DNA from: Streptomyces sp. NBC_00377
GTDB lineage: Bacteria > Actinomycetota > Actinomycetes > Streptomycetales > Streptomycetaceae
Length of the DNA: 64,000 nucleotides
Direction: 5' to 3'
NCBI RefSeq assembly: GCF_036075115.1
Contig: NZ_CP107958.1
Span: forward strand, 8,742,001-8,806,000
Shown piece after piece: positions 50,406 to 58,305 of the stretch. The notes under the pieces were generated by a model. That model made no database searches and was not told the origin of the DNA. It saw only the letters and a program-made list of their open reading frames with translations. The position numbers were made by a program, and so were the translations under genes. Every line of letters begins with the position of its first letter. Positions within the stretch are counted from its first letter, which is position 1.

Positions 50406-51086
50406 TCACGTCATGTGGTCTGCGCCTGATTCGTCGTCCGCGTTCCGGGGCAGTGCCACCGTCGTGGTGACTCGTACGAGGGAGGGTTGCCGGGGTACTG
50501 AACCGAAGCCGAACCGCACGGGTGGTTCGACTTGCGTCAGCGCACCCAGATCCTCGCCGTCGAGTACCCCTGTCAGGGCCCGGATGGGCCGCAGGTCCTG
50601 TGCGCCGTACCATTCCCTGCGGCCACCGCCCGCACTGCCTCGGGTGCGCACACCGGCCAGCACCAGGCGGGCGGGCCGGTCCGTGAGCGCGCTCCAGGCC
50701 GGACGGCGGGCGAGGGCGCCGGGAACAGCACGCAGCAGGAGGCCCAGGATGCCCCGCCGACCGGTGGTGAAGCGCAGGCGGAGGGGGGTCGCGGTCACGG
50801 TCCAGGTGTCCTGCGCGACGCTCACGTCGACCGGTACGACACGTACGGTGTCGAAGGTGTAGGTCCCGCTGACGAAGTCCGCGATCTCCCGGGTGGGGGC
50901 CAGCAGCAGTCGCTCTCCGTCGGCCCGCTCCACCATGGCATCGCTGAACGGTCCGAACGGCGACCGCGGCCAGTGTCCGAGCACCACGCGTGTGCCGGAC
51001 GAGGTACCCACACCCGCGATCCAGCCGTCGAAGCGCAACCGCGGGTGCCCCGTCACCGCGCTGACCACCCGGCTCGCCCGGGACAT
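50406..51086 (-). CDS. Conserved hypothetical actinomycete protein
   Basis: A 226-residue protein with no membrane segment or signal. It opens VVSAVTGHPRLRFDGWIAGVGTSSGTRVVLGHWPRSPFGPFSDAMVE and continues VPVDVSVAQDTWTVTATPLRLRFTTGRRGILG. This looks like the conserved Streptomyces family of about 220 residues with a beta-rich fold, unlinked to a function. ATG 51086 follows GGGG. A large, Arg-rich frame extends upstream but lacks similarity and is not counted. Confidence 0.72.
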   Translation of the reverse strand: MSRASRVVSAVTGHPRLRFDGWIAGVGTSSGTRVVLGHWPRSPFGPFSDAMVERADGERLLLAPTREIADFVSGTYTFDTVRVVPVDVSVAQDTWTVTATPLRLRFTTGRRGILGLLLRAVPGALARRPAWSALTDRPARLVLAGVRTRGSAGGGRREWYGAQDLRPIRALTGVLDGEDLGALTQVEPPVRFGFGSVPRQPSLVRVTTTVALPRNADDESGADHMT

Positions 51087-51414
51087 GAGCAGCCCCGTAC
51101 GTGGAGGGCGATGCCCCTGTCCTTGTACTGCGTGGGGTCGAGCTGTCCGTCGGCGACGGTCTTGCCGGACAGGTCGGGCGCGGCGGCGCGCTCGCCCCTG
51201 CCGGTCGAGGCGAGGGGGGTACGGCCGGCGGCGCTCATGTTGGAAGTGTTGCATGTCGGTCTCCTGAAATCGCTCACCTCCCGTGCGGAAAGGACGGGTT
51301 GTGACAGGTCCTCCGGCCGTGGGAAAGGACAACATCCGGTCGCTGCCGCGCCACAGGACCGCGGAGACAGGTCAGGGGCCACCGCGGCTCGGCGGGTTGC
51401 CGGGCGCGGACATG

Positions 51415-51445
51415 AAAAGGCTCGCCGGAACGATCCGGCGAGCCT
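51415..51445 (-). terminator. Terminator of the DUF805 gene
   Basis: On the minus strand AGGCTCGCCGGA and TCCGGCGAGCCT form a perfect 12-bp stem with a 4-nt loop, followed by TTTTC. Confidence 0.88.
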
Positions 51446-51461
51446 TCGGTGTTGCGCGGTC

Positions 51462-51815
51462 TCAGTAGGCGGGGGCCAGCTTCGGGTTGGGGCCGTACTG
51501 GTTGGGCTCCTGCTTGCCCTCGCTGGCGAGGAACACGAGCAGGACGATCGCGCCGACCAGCGGGATGAGGGCGATGAGGATCCACCAGCCGGACCTGCCG
51601 GTGTCGTGCAGACGGCGGACCGCGACCCCAAGGGAGGGCAGCAGAACGGCGACGGCGTAGATGATGCCCAGGATGCTCGAACCGATTGCGGCGTCGATGA
51701 TCGCCAGCACGATGCTGACGATGACGCTGAACAGGGTGAACATCCAGTATTCCTGCCGACGGGCGCGCCCGCCGAACACCGCGTACTTCTTCAGTACATC
51801 CACGTACCAGTGCAT
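51462..51815 (-). CDS. DUF805-family membrane protein
   Basis: A 117-residue inner-membrane protein of the DUF805 type. Opening MHWYVDVLKKYAVFGGRARRQEYWMFTLF, three transmembrane helices, and the conserved cytoplasmic LGVAVRRLHDTGRSGWWIL before the last helix; a PNQYGPNPKLAPAY tail ends the chain. Function unknown; members are common near stress or phage-related loci. Monocistronic, with its own terminator. Confidence 0.92.
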   Translation of the reverse strand: MHWYVDVLKKYAVFGGRARRQEYWMFTLFSVIVSIVLAIIDAAIGSSILGIIYAVAVLLPSLGVAVRRLHDTGRSGWWILIALIPLVGAIVLLVFLASEGKQEPNQYGPNPKLAPAY

Positions 51816-51967
51816 ACCGCTTGTCCCCCCAGGGAAGTTGTGTGTGTCGCCATCACATCAGGCCACATGGAGGGAATCCAGCCTTTTGTCATGTGCTAAG
51901 CAACCTGTTACGAGGTCGCAGCCCTACGGTGACCAGGCAGGACACGCCCGGTTGTCCGGGCCGGTGT

Positions 51968-52333
51968 TCAGGTGCTCAGGGCCTGCTCGACAGTGGGATG
52001 GCATGCGATGAAGGTGTCCACGCCGACCAGGTGCAGAAGTCGAACGACAGGCTCCTGAGCGCCGGCGATACGCAGCCATCCTTCGGCGTCGCTCACGCGT
52101 CGGTGGGCGGTGACGAAGACGTTGATCCCGCTGGAGTCCATGAAGGACACACCGCTGAGATCCGCGACGATCCGGGGCGGCGTCATGACGTCTTCAGGGG
52201 TCAGTGCCCGGCTGAGGGCATCCTTGACGTCGTGGTCGATCTCGCCGTGCACCGTCACGACGAGGACGCCGTCGACCATCGAGGGCTGGACGGAGAACCG
52301 GCTGGGCCGGTCTTCCTTCTGGATGTCGGTCAC
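51968..52333 (-). CDS. STAS-domain anti-sigma factor antagonist
   Basis: A 121-residue STAS protein. The site that is phosphorylated by an anti-sigma kinase is the Ser in VSFMDSSGINVFVTAHRRV near residue 64. GTG 52333 follows GAGGAG. Such proteins bind the anti-sigma kinase to free a SigB/SigF-type factor; Streptomyces has many. No anti-sigma or sigma gene is adjacent, so its partner is unlinked. It is divergent from the gene at 52704, with promoter module B between. Confidence 0.9.
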   Translation of the reverse strand: MTDIQKEDRPSRFSVQPSMVDGVLVVTVHGEIDHDVKDALSRALTPEDVMTPPRIVADLSGVSFMDSSGINVFVTAHRRVSDAEGWLRIAGAQEPVVRLLHLVGVDTFIACHPTVEQALST

Positions 52334-52439
52334 CGTCTCCTCGTCTGCTCCTGGGGCATGTGGGACGCGGTCGCGGGGACTCTGCCCCGAAGTATCGCCC
52401 TCGACCACTGTGCAAGACGATACCTCAATGCCCGACATT

Positions 52440-52490
52440 CGAAAATCTATGTTGGTCAGCGTAGACATTCGGTGGTGGCATTGGTATGGT
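52440..52490 (+). promoter_or_regulatory. Promoter module B (repeat of module A)
   Basis: CGAAAATCTAT-G-TTGGT-C-AG-C-G leads into -35 TAGACA (52462-52467), 17 bp and -10 TATGGT (52485-52490). Downstream, the leader has GGCATGAACTACCGG as in module A, with ATG 52529 starting only four codons. It points toward the plus-strand gene at 52704. With module A it suggests two genes under one regulator. Confidence 0.7.
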
Positions 52491-52703
52491 TTGGCCGTAG
52501 TCCGGAGAAGTAGCGGGCTCGGCGGGCATGAACTACCGGTAGTGATAACGCAGTTGAGTTTCGCGTCGAGGGTGGGCTGCGGTCGGCAGGTTCGCCGAAG
52601 TGGCCCCCGCGGGCGACCCGCCGACGGCCGTCCATGTCGACGAGGTGACCCCGGCCCATGACCCCCCACAGTCGACAGCGCAGGCCGTGTCAGTGTGGGG
52701 GGT

Positions 52704-53288
52704 GTGGCGGAGACCGAGAGAGCAGATGCGTGCGCGGCCGAAGATCGAGGGCGTGGGAATCTCTATGTGTACCGGGTGCGTGGGCGCGGCCGCAGCGCGG
52801 TAGTGCTGTGGGTCGGTGGCGAGGGCGACGAACCCGATCGCGTGTGGGCGCTGCGAGGAGCCGATCGCTGCCGGGTGCCGGTGTTCACGACGGTTCGGCA
52901 GGCGCGGACGTACGCCGGCCGACGAGGACGGAGGCCGGCCGTTTCTGAAGGAGGTGCTCTGGAACTCACGCGTGTCCAGCGCTGGTTGGAGGACCCGGTG
53001 CGTCGGTCCGTCCCCTCGGGAGCGGTGCTGGAGGCGTGGAACTTCTTCGAGGATCTGGCCCGAGGACTCGGCGAGGTCCACCGTCTGCCCCCGCAGAGCG
53101 CGGTGCACCACGGCGCCTACGAGAAGTTGTTCGGTGGCGAGTGCGCCGAATGGACCGCTGCCGAGCAGCGCGCGGTACTGGAGCTGATCACGGCAGGGGT
53201 TGAGCTGTGGAACTCCTGCCCGGTGATCGTGAAGCCCCGCTCAGGCATCGTCAGTGCCAGGGGGCGGCGCGACCCCCGGGGCCTGTGA
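52704..53288 (+). CDS. Hypothetical protein controlled by module B
   Basis: A 194-residue protein of a Streptomyces-type family not assigned to a function. The N-terminal half (LYVYRVRGRGRSAVVLWVGGEGDEPDRVWALRGADRC) is beta-rich; the C-terminal half is helical (LTRVQRWLEDPVRRSVPSGAVLEAWNFFEDLARGLG, then YEKLFGGECAEWTAAEQRAVLELI). No membrane segment. GTG 52704 is preceded by GGGGGT. It may be a stress effector, given the promoter it shares with a MerR-like regulator gene. Confidence 0.7.
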   Translation: MAETERADACAAEDRGRGNLYVYRVRGRGRSAVVLWVGGEGDEPDRVWALRGADRCRVPVFTTVRQARTYAGRRGRRPAVSEGGALELTRVQRWLEDPVRRSVPSGAVLEAWNFFEDLARGLGEVHRLPPQSAVHHGAYEKLFGGECAEWTAAEQRAVLELITAGVELWNSCPVIVKPRSGIVSARGRRDPRGL

Positions 53289-53508
53289 GTCGAGCGTCGC
53301 TCGGCTCGCCGTCCCGTCGGCCGTCCGGGCGTGTACGCACCCGTGGCTGCGGGACCGGACGGACGACGCGTACGCTCGCGGGGGGCTGGGCCGCGCGTCG
53401 CGGCGCCCCCCACCTCGTCCACGGCAGCTGCCTGCCGGGCGACGCCGCCCGACCCTTCGGGTCGGTGACCCGGGTGCCGCCCCTCGGGCAGCGGATGCTG
53501 ACACATGG

Positions 53509-53832
53509 TCAGAAGGTGCCGGTGCAGGCGAGGCAGACGTGCGAGACCTCCCACCTTGCCCGCTGCGCGTCCGCGTACTGCGTGGCCTTGAACACGAGCG
53601 CGCCCCAGCCGACGCCGCCCGCCACCAGCAGCAGCCCGAGCAGAACGGCGCCGCCTGTAGCCGACACAACACCGATGACGACGGCGACCACAGCCGCCCA
53701 GTACGAGACCCTCGGTGCGTCCGGCGGAGCGTACTTCTTCTTCAACGGCGAATCCGACGGCAATGACTGCCAGTAGTGCGGAAGATCCGCGACGTTCGGA
53801 GAAGCGCACTTCGACGACGGGCAGGCGATCAC
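53509..53832 (-). CDS. Small membrane protein with N- and C-terminal cysteine pairs
   Basis: A 107-residue protein: N-terminal CPSSKC, two hydrophobic segments (YWAAVVAVVIGVVSATGGAV and LLGLLLVAGGVGWGALVF) and C-terminal CLAC. The two cysteine pairs at opposite ends could form one zinc-ribbon-like site if both lie in the cytoplasm, as a two-helix hairpin would place them. GTG 53832 has GGGAG 5 nt upstream and is preferred to TTG 53844. Not a recognised family. Confidence 0.7.
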   Translation of the reverse strand: MIACPSSKCASPNVADLPHYWQSLPSDSPLKKKYAPPDAPRVSYWAAVVAVVIGVVSATGGAVLLGLLLVAGGVGWGALVFKATQYADAQRARWEVSHVCLACTGTF

Positions 53833-54067
53833 GAACACTCCCAAGTCCAGGGCGAGTTGGAGGCAGCAGCGTCCAGCGGTACTGGCGAGTACGGCAAGCC
53901 CGACGTGGGACGTGAGACGGGCGTCACTGCCCGGGGGTCACGGGCGCCCCGGCGGACACACGCGGAGCCCTCGCGTGAGGAGGGGATCACTCAAAGCAGC
54001 CATGGTCGGCCTGGGCGGCGGGGGATGGTTGCGCCGCATTCCCGGCCGGGTTCCGGGGCGGAACATG

Positions 54068-54103
54068 CCTGTGGGCCCCGGATGTCTCTCCGGGGCCCAC
54101 AGG
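54068..54103 (-). terminator. Perfect 15-bp terminator hairpin
   Basis: CCTGTGGGCCCCGGA (54068-54082) pairs with TCCGGGGCCCACAGG (54089-54103) around a 6-nt loop. It ends the small hydrophobic protein gene (minus), 19 nt past its stop. Confidence 0.82.
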
Positions 54104-54121
54104 CCGGTTGCGGGGGCGGGG

Positions 54122-54292
54122 TTACCAGCGATACCAGCGGCCCTTGCGGCCGCCCGTGTCGGCGCTGCGCATGACGAAGCCCAGCAGCCAGACGGCCAGC
54201 ACGATGACGGCGATCCACCAGAGTGCCTTCAGCGCGAAACCCGCGCCGAAGAGGATCAGGGCCAGCAGCAGAACGAGAAGCAGGGGAACCAT
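54122..54292 (-). CDS. Small hydrophobic protein
   Basis: A 56-residue protein (MVPLLLVLLLALILFGAGFA at the N-terminus, then a second hydrophobic helix WWIAVIVLAVWLLGFVM) with a basic aromatic tail SADTGGRKGRWYRW. It is typical of the short conserved 'hydrophobic protein' of Streptomyces (DUF5670-like). ATG 54292 has a perfect GGAGG. The stop is TAA, rare in this GC-rich genome. A terminator hairpin follows. Confidence 0.88.
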   Translation of the reverse strand: MVPLLLVLLLALILFGAGFALKALWWIAVIVLAVWLLGFVMRSADTGGRKGRWYRW

Positions 54293-54458
54293 AGTTATCA
54301 ACCTCCGACGCTCCTTGTGCCCGGCGAATCCAAGAGCACACGGCCCATTCGCCTGGTTTCTACGCCGCTCTTGTGGGTACTGGCGCTGGACCCCGAGTCT
54401 CCCTGGCCGTTCACCTCTTCGCGCGCGGAGCCGTGTGTGGGTGGCGCAGGACTGTGTC

Positions 54459-54857
54459 TCAGCAACTCGCGCTGTAGCGGATGCACCCCGGTGCCGGGGT
54501 GTGGTCGTTGTCCCACTCGTGTTGCGTGACCACCAGCACCTGGCCGGCCAGGAGAGCCAGCAACACGTGCGCGATCAGTGTCCAGCGTGCACGGAAGAGT
54601 GCTGCGAGCACTGCCAGGACGAGTACAGCGACCAAGAACACCCGTACCCGGTCGATGTGCGCGAGCGCGGCCGCGTCGGCCCGCGCCCGGTCCCCTTGCG
54701 CCGCCCATACCTCCAGGCCCAGGCCGAACATCCAGTCCAGCACGAGCCAGGCGGTCTCCAGCAGGAACAGCGGTATCGCGAGGGCGAGATCAACGCCCCG
54801 GCGTGTTCGGTGCGACCAGGGGCGCCAGTGATGCGGTCCGGGTACGGGAGTCGTCAT
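54459..54857 (-). CDS. DUF6234-like small membrane protein
   Basis: A 132-residue polytopic protein with hydrophobic segments LALAIPLFLLETAWLVLDWMFGL, FLVAVLVLAVLAALF and WTLIAHVLLALLAGQVLVV, and a C-terminal periplasmic-type tail HEWDNDHTPAPGCIRYSASC with two cysteines. It resembles the DUF6234 type of Streptomyces. ATG 54857 is used; the ribosome site is weak and the mRNA may be leaderless. Function unknown. Confidence 0.72.
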   Translation of the reverse strand: MTTPVPGPHHWRPWSHRTRRGVDLALAIPLFLLETAWLVLDWMFGLGLEVWAAQGDRARADAAALAHIDRVRVFLVAVLVLAVLAALFRARWTLIAHVLLALLAGQVLVVTQHEWDNDHTPAPGCIRYSASC

Positions 54858-55011
54858 GGTCGAAGGGTGGCGAGCCGAGGTGGTGGTACGCATGAGCACG
54901 CGTACTCAAGTCCGGGCCGGTGCAGAGGCAGAGGTGGTGGGTGACCGGGTCGTGCCGTGCCCAGAGCGGCCAGGCAGGCCAACCGTCGTTCCCAGGTGCT
55001 CGGTCGAGGTG

Positions 55012-56094
55012 TCACCAGCTGATTCCCGCCGCCACCGGCAGGTGGTCGCTGCCCGTGGCCGGCAGCGACCACGAGCTCCGGGGCTCGACGCCGCGGACCA
55101 GGATCTGGTCGATCCGCACCACCGGGAACTTCGCGGGCCAGCTGAAACCGAAGCCGTTGCCGGCCACCTCCTGGGCCGAACGCAGCTGCGAGGTGAGGCC
55201 GGCGAACGCGCGGTCGTCCATGGTGCCGTTCAGGTCGCCGAGCAGTACCACCCGCTCGTTCTGCTCGGCGGCGACGGCCTCCCCGAGCGCCTGCGCGCCC
55301 CTGTCTCTCGAGACTGTCCAAAAGCCCGCCCCGGGATTGACCCGTGCGGACCCCAGGTGTGCCACATAGACCGCCAGCGGACCCTGGTCCGTGGCCACCG
55401 TGGTGCGCAGCGCCCGGGTATAGGCCATCCTGACGGCGAGCGGCTTGGTGTCCGCCAGCGGCCCGTAGTCCGTCTTGATGTCGACCGGCCGGGTGTCCGA
55501 CAGCGGCGCCTTGCTCCACAGCCCGATGGTGCCCTGCACCGTGTGGTACGGGTACGTCTTCGCCAGTTCCCTCTCGTACAGAGGCTTCGCCTGCGGGGTT
55601 ATCTCCTCCAGGGCCAGGACGTCCGCACCCGAGGCGGCCAGGTCGCGTGCGGTGCCGGTCGGATCGGGATTGTCGGCGCCGACGTTGTGGCTGGCCACGG
55701 TGAATTCGCTGCCCGGGTGGGACTTGTCGCCGAGCAGCCCGCCGAAGAGGTTCAGCCACACCAGGACCGGCAGCAGCAGCGCGGTCACCGCGGAGGCGGA
55801 GCGGCGCCACAGCGCCCCGGCCAGCAGCATCGGGACGAACAGGCCGAACCATGGCAGGACCGTTTCCGCCAGGCTGCCGAGGTTCCCGATCCGGTTCGGT
55901 ATCTCGGCGTGCAGCAGCATGGACAGGCCGAGCAGCAGCGCCAGCGCAGTGAGCACGGGACCGCGCTTCCAGAGCTCCGGTCGGGAGCCCATGCGGATCA
56001 TCCGGCGGATGCCGGCGTGCCGGGTACCTCGACCGGTCTCCCGATGGCCGGCGCCGTCCTGACCGGCCGTCTCTGCCCTGTTCACCTGCGTCAT
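55012..56094 (-). CDS. Endonuclease/exonuclease/phosphatase-family membrane protein
   Basis: A 360-residue protein. An N-terminal cytoplasmic tail and three transmembrane segments (about 45-125) precede the extracellular EEP domain (about 130-360). The catalytic pattern is ASHNVGADN, LALEEITPQ, HLGSARVNPG, LLGDLNGTMDD and a final GSDHLPV (His nucleophile-activating Asp/His pair). All metal and catalytic residues are present. A role in hydrolysing phosphodiesters of lipids or nucleic acids outside the cell is likely. ATG 56094. Confidence 0.85.
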   Translation of the reverse strand: MTQVNRAETAGQDGAGHRETGRGTRHAGIRRMIRMGSRPELWKRGPVLTALALLLGLSMLLHAEIPNRIGNLGSLAETVLPWFGLFVPMLLAGALWRRSASAVTALLLPVLVWLNLFGGLLGDKSHPGSEFTVASHNVGADNPDPTGTARDLAASGADVLALEEITPQAKPLYERELAKTYPYHTVQGTIGLWSKAPLSDTRPVDIKTDYGPLADTKPLAVRMAYTRALRTTVATDQGPLAVYVAHLGSARVNPGAGFWTVSRDRGAQALGEAVAAEQNERVVLLGDLNGTMDDRAFAGLTSQLRSAQEVAGNGFGFSWPAKFPVVRIDQILVRGVEPRSSWSLPATGSDHLPVAAGISW

Positions 56095-56236
56095 CGTCCG
56101 TCCTCGCTCACTGCCGGCGACTGCTCATTCCTCGGGGTACGGGCGGGGGCCGCATACCTGCGCGGGCTGCCGCGGTCGATCGCGGCGGTGCTGCGATCCG
56201 TAGTGCCGGGGTCCGTTCCCGAAGGTCTGGCGCACT

Positions 56237-56292
56237 CGGCACCCGGGCCTCGGCTGCGACAGCCTGCCGTCGCAGCCGAGGCCCGGGTGCCG
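56237..56292. repeat. 24-bp perfect inverted repeat, 8-nt loop
   Basis: Left arm 56237-56260 (CGGCACCCGGGCCTCGG then CTGCGAC) is the exact reverse complement of right arm 56269-56292. The loop is AGCCTGCC. It lies between two divergent genes, so it is not at a normal terminator position. Confidence 0.85.
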
Positions 56293-56390
56293 GTGGCGTT
56301 CCCGGCAGGTGAGTCGACGCCGGCGCGGTGGGATCCGAGCCATGCAGCCAGTCAAGACAGTGCCGTGTTGTCGCCGCGTATGCGGTTTTC

Positions 56391-56408
56391 GATACGCCGC
56401 CGATATGC
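56391..56408 (+). promoter_or_regulatory. GATAYGC direct repeat upstream of response-regulator gene
   Basis: GATACGC (56391-56397) and GATATGC (56402-56408) are 11 bp apart, as expected for an OmpR-type dimer. It ends 22 nt before ATG 56431, so autoregulation is plausible. Confidence 0.45.
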
Positions 56409-56430
56409 GCCGGCTCGTAGCATCGGCGGC

Positions 56431-57126
56431 ATGCGCGTGTTGATCGTCGAGGACGAGCCCTATCTGGCGGAAGCCATCCGCGACGGCCTGCGCCTCGAAG
56501 CGATCGCGGCCGACATCGCGGGTGACGGCGACACCGCTCTGGAACTGCTCGGTGCCAACGCCTACGACATCGCCGTCCTCGACCGCGACGTTCCCGGACC
56601 GTCCGGTGACGAGATCGCCCGACGCATCGTCGCCTCGGGCAGCGGGACACCGATCCTCATGCTCACCGCGGCCGACCGTCTCGACGACAAGGCCTCCGGC
56701 TTCGAACTCGGCGCCGACGACTACCTCACGAAGCCCTTCGAACTCCGGGAACTCGCGCTCAGGCTCCGCGCGCTCGACCGCAGACGTGGCCACAGCAGGC
56801 CGCCGGTGCGGGAGATCGCGGGTCTTCGGCTGGACCCGTTCCGCAGAGAGGTCTACCGGGACGGCCGCTATGTGGCGCTGACCAGGAAGCAGTTCGCCGT
56901 GCTCGAAGTCCTCGTCGCTGCCGAAGGCGGTGTCGTCAGCGCCGAACAACTCCTGGAACGGGCGTGGGACGAGAACGCCGACCCGTTCACCAACGCCGTC
57001 CGCATCACCGTCTCGGCACTGCGCAAACGCCTCGGCGAACCCCGGGTCATCGCCACGGTGCCAGGCGTCGGCTACCGCATCGACACACCACCGGAGGCCG
57101 GACGCGAGGGAGGCGAAGGTGAATAG
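56431..57126 (+). CDS. OmpR-family response regulator
   Basis: A 231-residue regulator. The receiver domain has VEDEPYLAEAI, phospho-acceptor Asp in IAVLDRDVPGPSGDE near residue 51, and YLTKPFEL; the C-terminal winged helix ends in VIATVPGVGYRI. It is like CutR/TcsA-type regulators. ATG 56431; the kinase gene starts inside its last codons (GTG 57119). No target is evident in the window. Confidence 0.92.
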   Translation: MRVLIVEDEPYLAEAIRDGLRLEAIAADIAGDGDTALELLGANAYDIAVLDRDVPGPSGDEIARRIVASGSGTPILMLTAADRLDDKASGFELGADDYLTKPFELRELALRLRALDRRRGHSRPPVREIAGLRLDPFRREVYRDGRYVALTRKQFAVLEVLVAAEGGVVSAEQLLERAWDENADPFTNAVRITVSALRKRLGEPRVIATVPGVGYRIDTPPEAGREGGEGE

Positions 57127-58267
57127 AGCACCGGGGATGAGCGTTCGCCGCAAACTCGCCCTCAGCTACGCCGGATTCATCATGCTCGCCGGCGGCTTGC
57201 TGCTCGTCGCCGTGTGGGTGTTCCTCCTGCGTTATGTGCCTGATCGCGCGACGCTCATCGTCCCCAACGGCCCGTCCACCCATGGTGTCTTTCCCGTCCG
57301 GTCCAACCTCCTGCGCCTTTTCGCTCCGAGAGCAGCCGCAGTGGTGGCGTTCCTGCTGGTGTTCGGCCTCGTGGGAGGGTGGGTCCTCGCCGGCCGGATG
57401 CTCGCTCCGCTGACCCGCATCACGGGCGCCACACGCACGGCCGCGAACGGATCGCTTTCTCATCGAATCCGGCTGCCGGGCCGTACGGACGAGTTCCGCG
57501 AACTGGCCGACGCCTTCGACACGATGCTGGAACGGCTCGAAGCGCACGTCGCCGAACAGCGCAGATTCGCAGCCAACGCCTCACACGAGTTGCGCACCCC
57601 GCTGGCGATCTCGAAGGCGCTTCTCGACGTGGCGCGCACCGATCCGGACCACGACGCGGGCGAGGTCATCGACCGTCTCCACGAAGTCAACACCCGAGCG
57701 ATCGACCTCACGGAAGCACTGCTCCTGCTCAGCCGCGCCGACCAGAGGTCCTTCACCCCGGAACCCGTCGACCTGTCCCTGCTCGTGGAGGAGGCCACCG
57801 AGACACTCCTCCCCCTCGCGGAAGCGCACGGCGTCAGCATCGAAACCTCGGGCGACTTCACCCCCACGATCGGATCGCAGGCGCTCCTGCTCCAGCTGAC
57901 CACGAACCTCCTGCACAACGCGATCGTCCACAACCTGCCGGAACAGGGCACCGTGCGGGTCGACACCAGCATCCGCCCGAGGACCGTGGTGCTCACCGTC
58001 GAGAACAGCGGCCGCAGGCTCAGTCCAGAGCTGGCCTCGACCCTCACCGAACCGTTCCAGCGCGGCACCGAGCGCGTACACGCCGGTCATGCGGGCGTCG
58101 GCCTCGGCCTGGCCATCGTCAAGAACATCACTCACGCGCACGACGGGACACTGACCCTGACCCCGCGCTCTGCCGGCGGGATCCGCATCACCGTGGAACT
58201 ACCGCGTCAGCCCCGCACACCGGCAAGCGCTGAACCAGGGAGAGGGGCCGACGAGCGGCCGCGGTAG
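57119..58267 (+). CDS. Sensor histidine kinase
   Basis: A 382-residue kinase. Two transmembrane segments (about 17-38 and 70-92) flank an extracytoplasmic loop of about 35 residues, so it may sense events in the membrane. HAMP, then H-box NASHELRTPLAISKALLD with His near residue 155, N-box NLLHNAIVHNLP, G-box GVGLGLAIVKNI. A short loop plus pairing with a CutR-like regulator recalls intramembrane-sensing kinases. GTG 57119 overlaps the regulator stop and has GGGAGG upstream. Confidence 0.9.
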   Translation: MNRAPGMSVRRKLALSYAGFIMLAGGLLLVAVWVFLLRYVPDRATLIVPNGPSTHGVFPVRSNLLRLFAPRAAAVVAFLLVFGLVGGWVLAGRMLAPLTRITGATRTAANGSLSHRIRLPGRTDEFRELADAFDTMLERLEAHVAEQRRFAANASHELRTPLAISKALLDVARTDPDHDAGEVIDRLHEVNTRAIDLTEALLLLSRADQRSFTPEPVDLSLLVEEATETLLPLAEAHGVSIETSGDFTPTIGSQALLLQLTTNLLHNAIVHNLPEQGTVRVDTSIRPRTVVLTVENSGRRLSPELASTLTEPFQRGTERVHAGHAGVGLGLAIVKNITHAHDGTLTLTPRSAGGIRITVELPRQPRTPASAEPGRGADERPR

Positions 58268-58305
58268 GGGAGGAGCGCCGCTCCGGTCGGCCGAAGTCCC
58301 GGTGA

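Larger units (their letters stand above)
56095..56430. other. 336-bp divergent gap with long perfect inverted repeat
   Basis: No gene. It holds a perfect 24-bp stem at 56237-56292 and an 11-bp-spaced repeat upstream of the response-regulator start. Confidence 0.5.

Noticed and set aside
51053..51238. 61-codon minus-strand frame (MSAAGRTPLASTGRGERAAAP)
   Set aside because: It has an ATG but no ribosome site or family match, and it overlaps the next gene in another frame.
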